From Oscillospiraceae bacterium (lineage in GTDB: Bacteria; Bacillota; Clostridia; Oscillospirales; Oscillospiraceae), in assembly GCA_015067725.1 (NCBI GenBank), contig SVLX01000013.1:1-64000 (forward strand): 64,000 bases of DNA, read 5' to 3'. Positions 43,945-52,552 of this stretch are shown piece after piece (the stretch's first letter is position 1; each line of letters starts with the position of its first letter). The notes below the pieces were generated by a model. It ran no database searches. It worked only from the letters and a program-made list of their open reading frames with translations, and was not told the DNA's origin. Position numbers and translations under genes: made by a program.

Positions 43945-45088
43945 TCATTCGTGGCTGCCCGTTGGGGTCGGTTCAGACCGGGAAACCGACCGCTTGCGGT
44001 TCAGCCAATCTTTGACCCACCGGTAAGTATAGACCCAGTTGCAGCTCCGGCAGGCGGCGGCATAGGACATCCCGGTTGCCAAATAGCACAGGGGCTTGAT
44101 GGTCGCCACGGTCTTCATGGTGAAGAAGCAGACCACCAGATTTACTGCCGTCCCCAACAAAGCATCCCGGAGCGAGTTCACGGCAAATCCTGCGGCATAC
44201 ATCATTTTCAGCAGGGTGACGTGCATCAGGTAAATGGACAGCGACAGCGGCACCAGTGGCACCCGGTTCAGGATTTTACTGGGGCGGTTACCATTTTGCT
44301 TGAACAGGAGGAAAATCAATGCTGCCAGCAGAACTTCAAAACCTGCATTCTGCCCCTGGAAGGTGGCGTTGTATTCTCCGCTTCTCACCGTCAGCACATA
44401 TGTTCCCGTGGCAATCACCGCAAGAATCAGCCCCGCGCCGGTCATCAGCAACCAATTGGGAATCCGCTTCTTCAGGTTGCCCAGATAGTAGCCCAGAACA
44501 AAGGTGGCCAGATGCCCGGTATAAAAGGACAGCTTACTGACCAAATCCACATCCAGCACCCGATCAGCCCAATTGGGGAGAATTGCCTTGAGCATCGCCT
44601 TCGCTGACACCAGCGCGGCCAGCAAGAAGACATATTTCCAGTGAACGCAGTCCTCCCGCCAAAACGGGGGAAATCACATACAAGGCAATCAGGGTGTACA
44701 TATACCAATAATGTATCATATTGGGAGCGCTCAGTGCCGAGAGCAGTCCGTCCAAAAAGGTCTGCACCGACCATGTTTTATTGATGCACATGGTATACAG
44801 GAGCGAAACCACCGACCAACCAGCCAGCGGAAGCACCAGCCGGGGCAATCGCTTCTTCACAAGAAGTCCAATATCCCCTGCCGTTTCACCGGACAGGGTC
44901 AGATAGCCGGACATCATCAAAAACAGCGGGACAGCAGTAAAGGCAAAGGAGGTCAGCAAGTCTGCCAAATGCCATTGCAGATTTACCTCTCCCCGCAGGA
45001 GACTGCTGACCACATGCATATAAATGACACTGACCGCGCCAATGACCCGGAGATAGTCGAAGTAATGGATATGGGTTTTCTGGTTCAT
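43945..45088 (-). pseudogene. Acyltransferase-3 family membrane protein, frameshifted
   Basis: The N-terminal part (45088 down to about 44650) starts MNQKTHIHYFDYLRVIGAVSVIYMHV, the histidine-bearing first helix of acyltransferase 3 proteins. It continues as expected to GGLRSLE, then loses frame. The rest (LLAALVSAKAMLKAIL... IYLMHVTLLK... to 43945) lies in another frame. One surplus base in the AAA run near 44650 would explain it. This could be a real inactivation, phase variation or a sequence error. Together the two parts give the normal ten-helix layout. Confidence 0.8.
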
Positions 45089-45127
45089 GGTGTCCTCCTG
45101 TGGTGGATTCCCGGGGTACAGGCCGAC

Positions 45128-45550
45128 TCAATACAGCGGCAATTCCCCGGTCAGGGGTGCCACATCCTCCGGGAACAGCGGCTCAAAGGCCAGACAGGTG
45201 AAGGTGGGCACATCGTGGAATTCCGTATGTCCGGCATCCCGAATCAGGGCGGAAATGATGCCCATCTCCTTGGCTTTTCGGTCCAACTCCAGCAATTCTT
45301 CTTCTGAGTCCACATAGACACAGATTTTGGCCGTACCGTCGGCAAACCAGCGGCTCAGGGGAGTCTCCGGCTTGTCCGTGGGGCGCAGGGAAATCCAGTC
45401 CCCCTCGGTAATGACATCCCGGAGACGGTCTTCCCGCTCCAGCGCCATCAATACCGCCGTGACGCAGGCATGACCGGCTTGGGCGGCAATCTTTCCCTTG
45501 CGCATCTTAAGATCCCGCCGCACTATAATCATTTGCTTTGCCGTATACAT
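45128..45550 (-). CDS. Peptidyl-tRNA hydrolase of the PTH2 (archaeal/eukaryotic) type
   Basis: A 140-residue protein with the PTH2 core motif IVRRDLKMRKGKIAAQAGHA and the C-terminal RDAGHTEFHDVPTFTCLAF. PTH2 enzymes free tRNA from prematurely released peptidyl-tRNA. They are the norm in archaea and eukaryotes and only scattered in bacteria, which usually use the unrelated Pth1. The segment between about 45 and 70 is longer than in archaeal PTH2. It lies 3 bases after the cca gene, so both act on tRNA and share a transcript. Confidence 0.85.
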   Translation of the reverse strand: MYTAKQMIIVRRDLKMRKGKIAAQAGHACVTAVLMALEREDRLRDVITEGDWISLRPTDKPETPLSRWFADGTAKICVYVDSEEELLELDRKAKEMGIISALIRDAGHTEFHDVPTFTCLAFEPLFPEDVAPLTGELPLY

Positions 45551-45553
45551 CGT

Positions 45554-46891
45554 TTATTCCTCCATCAGCACCCTTGCCCGTAGCAGGAGTGCCTCTTTTT
45601 CGTTTTCCAGTTCTCCGTCTGTCACTTCATCCAGCAGGCGGTTCAGGATTCTGCCCAGCTCCCGCCCCTGAGGAATGCCCAGAGCCATCAATTCCCGACC
45701 GTTTACCGCCAGCCGGTTGACACTGAGACAGGGCTGTTCTTCCAGAATACGTTGTAGCATCTGCTCCACCCGGTGTCCGGCGGCAGTGTCCGGCGGCGTG
45801 CCCTTGCCCGTCTCGTCGGCTCTGTCCAGCAAAAGGAGCTGGTGCATCGTCTCCTCACCCAGTTTCCGCAGGAGGCGGCGCAGGGATTTGTCGTTTTCCT
45901 GCCGACTGCAGTCCCGGCTGGCGCTGTGGTGGGCAATCAGGGTTGTCACCCGCTCCCGCAGGGCATTGGGTGCTTTCAGCCCGCGCAGAATCCCGTCAGC
46001 CAATTCCGCACTACGGCGGGCATGACCGTAAAAGTGACCGACACCCTTCTCATCCATGGAGAAAGTGTCCGGTTTTCCCACATCGTGGAGCAATGCCGCC
46101 CAGCGGAGAGGTAAATCCGGGGGCGTATTGGCCAGCACATGGGCACTGTGGGTATAGACATCATAAATGTGGTGGGGGTTATGCTGATCAAAGTGAATGA
46201 GCTTCCCCAATTCCGGAATCGCCGCCACAAGAACCGGGGCAAAGGTCAGCATATCCTGCACCTCCGCCACCGGAAGGAAGCCGCACAGCTCCGCAAACAC
46301 CCGCTCCCGCGCCTGACCCGACAGGGTATGGGCCAGATGAATCATGGCATCCAGTGTCTTCTTCTCCGGTTGCAACCGGAACCGGGCGGCAAACCGCACG
46401 CCCCGGAGAATCCGCAGACCGTCCTCGGTAAACCGCTTCTCTGCCTCGCCCACTGCCCGGAGAATCCGGTTTTGCAGGTCATGCTGTCCGCCCCAGGGGT
46501 CACATAGTCCGGCCCGGGGGTTATAGGCTATGGCGTTGACGGTGAAATCCCGGCGGGAGAGGTCTGCGCCAATGTCCCGCTCAAACCGTACCCATCCCGG
46601 GTGGCGGGCATCGTCATAGCCACCCTCGGTGCGGAAGGTGGTGATTTCCACCGGACCGGCTTCGGTGACCACCGCAACCGTGCCATGCTTTACCCCGGCT
46701 AAAACCAGAGGATACGCCCGGAAAACCGCCTGGGTTTCCTCAGGACGGGCATCGGTACACATATCCCAGTCATGGGGAGTAAGCCCCAGCAGGGAATCCC
46801 GGACGCAACCGCCCACCACCCAGACCTGATGACCGGCGGATTCCAGTCTGTCCATCAAGGCCAGCACTGGTTGTGGAATGGAAATAAACAT
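45554..46891 (-). CDS. cca: CCA-adding tRNA nucleotidyltransferase with HD domain
   Basis: A 445-residue class II nucleotidyltransferase. The head domain has VVGGCVRDSLLG (27-32) and the metal site D41-x-D43 in HDWDMCTDA. RRDFTVNAIAYN and the EDGLRILRGVRFAARF tRNA-neck motif follow. An HD domain (AALLHDVGKPD) is present in the C-terminal half, as in the HD-bearing bacterial enzymes. It probably repairs or adds 3' CCA ends. The nearby tRNA-Val already encodes CCA, so repair may be the main need. Confidence 0.92.
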   Translation of the reverse strand: MFISIPQPVLALMDRLESAGHQVWVVGGCVRDSLLGLTPHDWDMCTDARPEETQAVFRAYPLVLAGVKHGTVAVVTEAGPVEITTFRTEGGYDDARHPGWVRFERDIGADLSRRDFTVNAIAYNPRAGLCDPWGGQHDLQNRILRAVGEAEKRFTEDGLRILRGVRFAARFRLQPEKKTLDAMIHLAHTLSGQARERVFAELCGFLPVAEVQDMLTFAPVLVAAIPELGKLIHFDQHNPHHIYDVYTHSAHVLANTPPDLPLRWAALLHDVGKPDTFSMDEKGVGHFYGHARRSAELADGILRGLKAPNALRERVTTLIAHHSASRDCSRQENDKSLRRLLRKLGEETMHQLLLLDRADETGKGTPPDTAAGHRVEQMLQRILEEQPCLSVNRLAVNGRELMALGIPQGRELGRILNRLLDEVTDGELENEKEALLLRARVLMEE

Positions 46892-46904
46892 AAAATACCT
46901 CTTT

Positions 46905-47355
46905 GCGGCAATAAAGCCACTTCCTCAAAGGGGAGATTTCATTCCGAAGGCGATTTCACGGCGAAGCCCTGCACCGCCCACATCACGGCTGTAGCGCGCG
47001 GCATCCTTGACGCGCACTGGTAGTTGGTGCGGATTCTCCGGAGGGTTTCTGCTTGCGGTAGGCTCTACTGCTCCCTCTCAGTCTCGCTTCGCTCGACAGC
47101 TCTCCCAAGGGGAGAGCCTTTGACGGCTCCACACCTGCCCCGAAGAACGCTCCTTGCCTCTCCCTTTGGGAGTAGCGAAGCGAATATAATCCCATTCATG
47201 CCGGTGGCATGAACGCCATAGACCGGTGCCCGAAGGGCGGAGAGGGTCTTTTGCGGATTTGCCGGGGCTGGTGGTTGCGGGGGACAGGGACGTCGAAGGT
47301 GCCGTCCCCTACAAAATCACTTCCTCAAAGGGGATAAATTTCATTCCGAAGCGAT
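46905..47355. repeat. Intergenic mosaic repeat island 3 (LTA-synthase-like gene to cca)
   Basis: No credible gene. It contains the 25-bp module GTAGCGCGCGGCATCCTTGA... (46991-47015), the ACTTCCTCAAAGGGGA module twice (near 46920 and 47322), GCGGATTCTCCGG and GCGGATTTGCCGG (near 47029 and 47253), and a GCTCCCTCTCAGTCTCGCTTCGC palindromic module (about 47070-47120). The same modules form islands 1 and 2. Confidence 0.75.
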
Positions 47356-47356
47356 T

Positions 47357-49363
47357 TCACCGCGCATAATAATCCGAAGCCAGGAGCATATTGCTGTGCC
47401 CGATGAAGGCTTGCGCAATGTCGTCCATCTGTTTCAGGTCTTCTTCGGTAATGGTCTTGTTTTTCTCATTGAGGATGATTACCGGCTCGCCCTCCACCAT
47501 TTTGCAGGCCACGCCATCGGAAATCCAGCTTCCGTTGGGGAAAATCACATAGCCCACATAGTCTGGGTTAAAAGCATCCTGACCCAGATAGTGGGTATCC
47601 TCCTGCAGTCCCATGAGATTCATCACTGTGGGCAACAGATCCGCCGTATTCAGGGTCTTTGTCACATCCACGTCCGGACCGCCATAAGACCAGATGAAGC
47701 AGGGGGTCTTCTCCAGCAACAGCTCATCATCCACACCGGAAAGCTCCAGCAGTTTTTCCGTATCGTCAAAACCATAGGTATAGTGATCGGTGATGCCGAT
47801 AATCACGGTGTTCTCCAGTTGCCCCTCTTTCTCCAGCTCCTGCAGGAGTCGGGCAAACATATCGTCCACCAATTTGGCCTTGACCCGGGCACAGTCGATT
47901 TCTTCATGGCCGTATGCGCCCTTATACTCGGGATACTGCTTCAGGGCATAGTGACTCAGCACTTCCCGGTAGGTGTAGCTCAGGTGGGCAGAACGGGTAA
48001 TGATGAAGTTGAAGGTTTGCCCCTCCCGGAAGAACAGGTCACGGAGCTCCGGATTGTCCCAGAGGTAAACGTCGGAGTACAGGTCATTCTTCTCATCGGT
48101 ATAGTCCTCATAGGTGACATAATCCCGGTAGCCCATGGCCGGCTCAAACACGCCCCGGCTATAGAAGCTGGGGGAATTGTAGTGGAAGCACAGTGGGTCA
48201 TAGCCCGCCGCCTCCAGCGAGTTGGGCATGGACTCCTCAAAATCGTTGGTCACATAGTCAAAGACATATTCCCCGGTGGTGGGCAGGAAAATGCCGGTAT
48301 TGGTGCAGAATTCGGTGTTAAAGGTACGGACACTGCCATAGCCTGGGGTATAGAAATTGGTGAAGTTAATGCCCTCGTCCATGAGTTTGCAGAGGGTGGG
48401 GGTGTCCTTTTCCGTAATGAGCCAGTCGTCCATGGATTCCATCAGCACCAGAATCACATTTTTCCCGGCATAAATCCCAGTCATTTCGTTCTCGCCGGCA
48501 TCATCACGACCGGCAAAGTAGTCGTCCAGATCGCGAACCATCCGCTTTTGCTCCTGACGGTAGGCCGGTGTCATGGGATAAAGCTCATGCTTCCACAGGT
48601 CCTTGAAGGTGAAGTGGTACAGCCCGCACAAATCGTAGACTCTGCGGTTGTCATACATAACCGTATAGCTGGCCTTGGCGGAAGAAGACTGACCATACTC
48701 CGAGTGGGTGCCCCAGACCCCATTGTCCAGCGCAAAGATCGCCTGAGGGAGCAGGAGCAGACCGACCACAGCCGCCGTCACCGACACTGCGGCGGGGAGA
48801 TAGGGTCTGTGTCTTCCGGTGGTTTTGGGCATCAACCGAATGAGAATCACGCCCATGGCCAGCAGAAGCAGCGAGCCAATCCACCAGAACAGCGGGAAAG
48901 TCAACAGCACATCGGCATAACCCATGCCCTCGTCGGCATAGCGAATATCCGCCAGCCACATGATTTTGTTGAAAAGCTGGTCATAGCCGGTCTGGGCAAT
49001 TGCCCATGCGGCAAAGGTAAAGTAGCTGATGCCATAGAAAATCCGGCCACCCAGCCGGGGCAGAATCATGGTCACGGCAGTGAAGATCAGTCCCCAGCAG
49101 GCAGAGAAGGCATAAACCAGCTTGCTCTCCGGTTGCAGCAGCACCCCGGTGAATACCTCTACCAGAAAATAGCTGAGCCAAATGGTCAGGGCGAACAGAG
49201 CAATGCGCAGGGGACGACTCTCCTGGTTGTCCGTCTTGCGTTTGTCCCTTCTTTTTCCGGCTTTGGGGGCTTCTTCTTCCATGGTATGGAGGATGTCGCC
49301 AATTTCCTGGGCATCTTCCGGGGCGTGGTCAGGAATATTCAGGGGTTCTTCGTGGTCTTGCAT
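47357..49363 (-). CDS. LTA-synthase-like membrane sulfatase/phosphoglycerol transferase
   Basis: A 668-residue protein with a charged N-terminal tail (1-50), five hydrophobic segments (about 52-215), and an extracellular sulfatase-fold domain (about 300-640). Metal and nucleophile regions include VLMESMDDW, GSVRTFNTEF (the Thr corresponding to the LtaS nucleophile position), a histidine in FHYNSPSFY, and ITDHYTYG. Such enzymes transfer glycerol-phosphate from phosphatidylglycerol to a lipid anchor to build lipoteichoic acid or related polymers. The exact product is unknown. The gene stands alone. Confidence 0.85.
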   Translation of the reverse strand: MQDHEEPLNIPDHAPEDAQEIGDILHTMEEEAPKAGKRRDKRKTDNQESRPLRIALFALTIWLSYFLVEVFTGVLLQPESKLVYAFSACWGLIFTAVTMILPRLGGRIFYGISYFTFAAWAIAQTGYDQLFNKIMWLADIRYADEGMGYADVLLTFPLFWWIGSLLLLAMGVILIRLMPKTTGRHRPYLPAAVSVTAAVVGLLLLPQAIFALDNGVWGTHSEYGQSSSAKASYTVMYDNRRVYDLCGLYHFTFKDLWKHELYPMTPAYRQEQKRMVRDLDDYFAGRDDAGENEMTGIYAGKNVILVLMESMDDWLITEKDTPTLCKLMDEGINFTNFYTPGYGSVRTFNTEFCTNTGIFLPTTGEYVFDYVTNDFEESMPNSLEAAGYDPLCFHYNSPSFYSRGVFEPAMGYRDYVTYEDYTDEKNDLYSDVYLWDNPELRDLFFREGQTFNFIITRSAHLSYTYREVLSHYALKQYPEYKGAYGHEEIDCARVKAKLVDDMFARLLQELEKEGQLENTVIIGITDHYTYGFDDTEKLLELSGVDDELLLEKTPCFIWSYGGPDVDVTKTLNTADLLPTVMNLMGLQEDTHYLGQDAFNPDYVGYVIFPNGSWISDGVACKMVEGEPVIILNEKNKTITEEDLKQMDDIAQAFIGHSNMLLASDYYAR

Positions 49364-49440
49364 AGGTCCTCCTTAATGGATTGCCCGCCAGGATTTGGCG
49401 GGCGCGGTCGAAATCAGTAGTAAATTATTGATATTAAGCA

Positions 49441-49472
49441 CCGGCAGATGGCACAAAAGAGCCACCTGCCGG
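49441..49472 (-). terminator. Hairpin downstream of glycyl-tRNA synthetase
   Basis: A 7+4-bp interrupted stem (CCGGCAG-a-TGGC with GCCA-c-CTGCCGG). The T tract on the minus strand is weak, so termination may be partial. Confidence 0.55.
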
Positions 49473-49480
49473 TTATGACA

Positions 49481-50908
49481 TCAGAACGCAATCTTCTCGG
49501 CAATATAAGCCTTAAGCTGGGAGATGGGGATACGCACCTGCTCCATGGTGTCCCGGTCACGGATGGTGACGCAGTCGTCAGCGGGGGTATTCTCATCGCC
49601 GATGGTCTCGAAGTCTACGGTGATGCACAGCGGCGTACCGATTTCATCCTGACGGCGGTAACGCTTGCCGATGGAGCCGGAGTCGTCAAAGTCCACCATA
49701 AAGTCCTTCTGGAGCATATGGTAGATTTCCTCAGCCTTGGGAGAGAGCTTCTTGCTCAGGGGCAGGACAGCCGCCTTGAAGGGGGCAAGGGCGGGATGGA
49801 GATGCAGGACGGTGCGGACATCGGGGTTGCCCTTCTTGTCCATGCCCACCACTTCTTCATCATAGGCCTCGCACAGGAAAGCCAGCGCCACACGGTCGCA
49901 ACCCAGAGAGGGCTCAATGACATAGGGAATATAGTGTTCCCCACGTTCCTGGTCAAAATACTCCAGACTCTTACCGGAAGCCTCCTGATGGCGCTTCAGG
50001 TCATAGTCGGTGCGGTCGGCAATGCCCCACAGCTCGCCCCAGCCGCCGCCGAAGGGGAACTGGTACTCAATGTCGGTGGTGGCGCGGGAATAGAAAGCCA
50101 GCTCCTTGGCATCGTGGTCACGCAGGCGCAGGGATTCTTCCTTAATGCCCAGACTCAGCAGCCAATCCTTGCAGAAGTCCTTCCAATAGGCGAACCACTC
50201 CAAATCGGTGCCGGGCTGGCAGAAGAATTCGCACTCCATCTGCTCAAACTCCCGGGTACGGAAGGTGAAGTTGCCGGGGGTAATCTCGTTACGGAAGGAC
50301 TTACCCACCTGACACACGCCAAAGGGCAGCTTCTTCCGGGTGGTGCGCTGGATGTTGGCGAAGTTGACGAAGATACCCTGAGCGGTTTCGGGACGCAGAT
50401 AGACGGTGGAGGCGGTATCCTCAGTGACACCGATCTGGGTTTTGAACATCAGGTTAAACTTCCGGATGGAGGTGAAGTGGTGCTTGCCGCAGGTGGGGCA
50501 GACCACATCCTCATGCTGGGCGATGAAGGCATCCATTTCCTCAAAGCTCATGGCATCCACATTGACGCCCTTACCGGACTGGGCGGCCTCAATGAGCTTA
50601 TCCGCTCTCTGCCGGGCGCCACAGCCCTTGCAGTCTACCAGAGGATCGGAGAAACTACCCACATGACCGGTGGTGACCCAGGTGGTGGGGTTCATGAGGA
50701 TGGCAGAATCCAGACCCACATTATAGGGAGACTCCTGCACAAATTTCTTGAGCCAGGCCTTCTTCACGTTATTCTTAAACTCCACACCCAGAGGGCCATA
50801 GTCCCATGCGTTGGCCAGACCGCCATAGATTTCGGAGCCGCCATAGACATAGCCTCTGTTCTTGCAGAGATTGACAATCATATCCAGTGTTTTTTCACTG
50901 TTTTTCAT
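49481..50908 (-). CDS. glyS: Glycyl-tRNA synthetase (single-chain class II)
   Basis: A 475-residue alpha2-type glycyl-tRNA synthetase. The N-terminal [19 protein letters not shown] motif, a zinc-finger insert (CKGCG and CPTCGK), class II motif 2 ([21 protein letters not shown]) and motif 3 ([13 protein letters not shown]) are present. A C-terminal anticodon-binding domain begins near [10 protein letters not shown]. The open frame extends upstream, but ATG 50908 follows GGGAGG and starts the conserved [12 protein letters not shown]. No T-box is seen in its leader. Confidence 0.95.
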   Translation of the reverse strand: MKNSEKTLDMIVNLCKNRGYVYGGSEIYGGLANAWDYGPLGVEFKNNVKKAWLKKFVQESPYNVGLDSAILMNPTTWVTTGHVGSFSDPLVDCKGCGARQRADKLIEAAQSGKGVNVDAMSFEEMDAFIAQHEDVVCPTCGKHHFTSIRKFNLMFKTQIGVTEDTASTVYLRPETAQGIFVNFANIQRTTRKKLPFGVCQVGKSFRNEITPGNFTFRTREFEQMECEFFCQPGTDLEWFAYWKDFCKDWLLSLGIKEESLRLRDHDAKELAFYSRATTDIEYQFPFGGGWGELWGIADRTDYDLKRHQEASGKSLEYFDQERGEHYIPYVIEPSLGCDRVALAFLCEAYDEEVVGMDKKGNPDVRTVLHLHPALAPFKAAVLPLSKKLSPKAEEIYHMLQKDFMVDFDDSGSIGKRYRRQDEIGTPLCITVDFETIGDENTPADDCVTIRDRDTMEQVRIPISQLKAYIAEKIAF

Positions 50909-50948
50909 GGTATTTATCCTCCCGTTGCTTGTTGCAAACTTATCCACC

Positions 50949-50977
50949 ATTATAATACAGAGTTTCCGGAAAATCAA
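50949..50977 (-). promoter_or_regulatory. Promoter of glycyl-tRNA synthetase
   Basis: On the minus strand TTGATT (50972-50977), a 17-base spacer and a perfect TATAAT (50949-50954), 40 bases before the start codon. Confidence 0.65.
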
Positions 50978-51147
50978 CTGTTTGTCAAGGAAGATTTTGG
51001 AAATTCGGTTTGTGTTACAAGTCAGAGCAAATGCGCCCGGGGGATGCCACCTTTGCTTTTGCTTTGACCCAAAGTGAGACCGTTACTCCTGTTGAAAAGA
51101 CCTTTGGACAGCCCATTATAATCCGCCCGTCCACATCCCGGGAAACC

Positions 51148-51193
51148 GAGAAAAGAAGTAACCGCCCTGGTTTTGTCCAGTTGCGGTTACTTC
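51148..51193 (-). terminator. Terminator of the RNHCP protein gene
   Basis: An 11-bp perfect stem (GAAGTAACCGC 51155-51165 with GCGGTTACTTC 51183-51193) is followed on the minus strand by TTTTCTCGG. The 150 bases between this and the RNHCP stop codon, and the stretch 50980-51147, carry no gene I can support. Confidence 0.7.
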
Positions 51194-51344
51194 CGATAAA
51201 ATGACTATGGGAGCAAGCCACCTGAAGGCAACGCCCGGTGCTGCCTTGATGATCTTGCGATCCCACCCGGTATCAGGAGATGTTGGCGGGTATTCCGGTT
51301 TTTGGTATGCGCTTCTTCCTTTTTGATGGGAGAATCTGCCTGCG

Positions 51345-51803
51345 CTATTCCTCTGCTTCCGGCTTTCTCCGGTACTGCTCCGGCAGTTCGCCTTCTCCGC
51401 CCATGAGGGCGGTCATTTCCTCAATCCGCTCCAGCGGGAAGGGTGGGAAGGCCAGAGGCTTCATGGCAATGGACATCAGCTTCATGGGATTGTCATCGGC
51501 AGCGACCCGGTTGGAGTTGATTTCGCCGCAACGCTTGCAGCGGTGAATAATGGCCCATTCACCCTTGTTGCGCACCCATACGGCGATGGGTTCCATCAGA
51601 CTGCCGCAGTCGGATTCCCGGTCGCCGGGTTCAATGTCCACATGAAGACTGTGCAGACAGTTGGGGCAGTGATTCCGGTGGTCAGTACCGGCTCCGGTGG
51701 GGACAACAGGACGACCGCAATTCTTACAGGTAAAACTCTCATTACAGGCATGGGTTTTATAGTAACCCTTTTCATATTGCTTGCGCTTATTCTCTCGGTT
51801 CAT
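51345..51803 (-). CDS. RNHCP-domain zinc-binding protein
   Basis: A 152-residue protein. A zinc-ribbon pair CKNCGRPV is followed by the diagnostic DHRNHCPNCLHSLH motif (RNHCP domain), then ESDCGSLMEP and HRCKRCGEINSNRVAADDNP, giving a second metal site. The family is conserved in Gram-positive bacteria but has no established function; the motifs suggest nucleic-acid binding. It has its own consensus promoter and a terminator. Confidence 0.85.
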   Translation of the reverse strand: MNRENKRKQYEKGYYKTHACNESFTCKNCGRPVVPTGAGTDHRNHCPNCLHSLHVDIEPGDRESDCGSLMEPIAVWVRNKGEWAIIHRCKRCGEINSNRVAADDNPMKLMSIAMKPLAFPPFPLERIEEMTALMGGEGELPEQYRRKPEAEE

Positions 51804-51906
51804 TTTTTTCGTTCCTTTGTGGTGGAATAGAGCCGTCTTGCGCCTGCTTTGCTGTTTGCCCGCAGGTCAGGGAAAACACCCCTATCTGCATACGAACTCA
51901 TGATAT

Positions 51907-51935
51907 ATTATATTCTGCCCCGGGAGAATTGTCAA
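51907..51935 (-). promoter_or_regulatory. Promoter of the RNHCP gene
   Basis: On the minus strand a perfect TTGACA (51930-51935), a 17-base spacer and a perfect TATAAT (51907-51912). The leader to the start codon is about 100 bases. Confidence 0.8.
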
Positions 51936-51956
51936 GGATTTTCCCGCCGGAGATAC

Positions 51957-52013
51957 GCCGGGGGTCACTTGTCAAGGTAAATGCAACCGGGCGTTTCCGG
52001 TTGTTGCATTTAC
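51957..52013 (+). repeat. Copy 2 of the two-copy intergenic repeat, with full hairpin
   Basis: The block ending caaggtaaatgcaaccggg matches 245-280. Here it continues into a hairpin: GTAAATGCAACCGG (51977-51990) pairs with CCGGTTG-ttg-CATTTAC (51997-52013) through a 3-base bulge. It could be a terminator-like or mobile palindromic element. Confidence 0.5.
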
Positions 52014-52125
52014 TCTACAGCAAGACAGCACTTCATCCCGGAAGAAGCCGGGTCTCCTGAACAGACCGCCGGCGTGAACAACGGCAATCTCTCCAAAAAA
52101 CTTTCCCCCTGACAGGTTTTTTTGC

Positions 52126-52154
52126 TTGACATCCGCCCCGGGGTGTGCTATACT
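52126..52154 (+). promoter_or_regulatory. Promoter of the ylxM-ffh operon
   Basis: A perfect TTGACA (52126-52131), a 17-base spacer and TATACT (52149-52154), 45 bases before ylxM. Confidence 0.8.
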
Positions 52155-52198
52155 GTCCAAGCTGCCAAGGGAGAAACCTTGTCAGAAGGAGGAAACCC

Positions 52199-52549
52199 AT
52201 GAAACTGGACGCTCTGGAGCGGACTCTGCTCTTCGATTATTATGGCGAAATGCTGACCGAGAAGCAGCGCACCTTCTTTGACCTGCACTATCAGCAGGAT
52301 CTGTCCCTGAGCGAAATCGCCCAGGAGGCCGGTGTAAGCCGGCAGGGTATCCATGACGCCGTCCTGCGGGCAGAGCAGACGCTGCGGGATATGGAAGATA
52401 AGATTGGCGCCGTGGCCAGAGACCGGCGTTGCCGTCAGGCCGCTGACCAGATTGCCGCCGCCGCTACTCAGCTCATCGCCTGCGAGGATGCCGGGGTACG
52501 GTCGCTGGCTGAGCAAATTCTGGCCGCTGCCCATACCATAAAGGAGTAA
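52199..52549 (+). CDS. ylxM: YlxM-family helix-turn-helix protein
   Basis: A 116-residue protein with a sigma-4-like helix-turn-helix (LTEKQRTFFDLHYQQDLSLSEIA...GVSRQGIHDAV). YlxM (p13) is encoded directly before ffh in most Firmicutes and has been linked to the signal recognition particle, probably through SRP RNA or Ffh. The strong ribosome site AAGGAGGAA precedes ATG 52199. The ffh start follows 3 bases after its stop. Confidence 0.9.
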   Translation: MKLDALERTLLFDYYGEMLTEKQRTFFDLHYQQDLSLSEIAQEAGVSRQGIHDAVLRAEQTLRDMEDKIGAVARDRRCRQAADQIAAAATQLIACEDAGVRSLAEQILAAAHTIKE

Positions 52550-52552
52550 ACT

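Noticed and set aside
50980..51340. A small RNA gene (SRP RNA, 6S RNA) or a T-box ahead of glycyl-tRNA synthetase
   Set aside because: None of the conserved core sequences was found; only a terminator hairpin for the RNHCP gene is supported.
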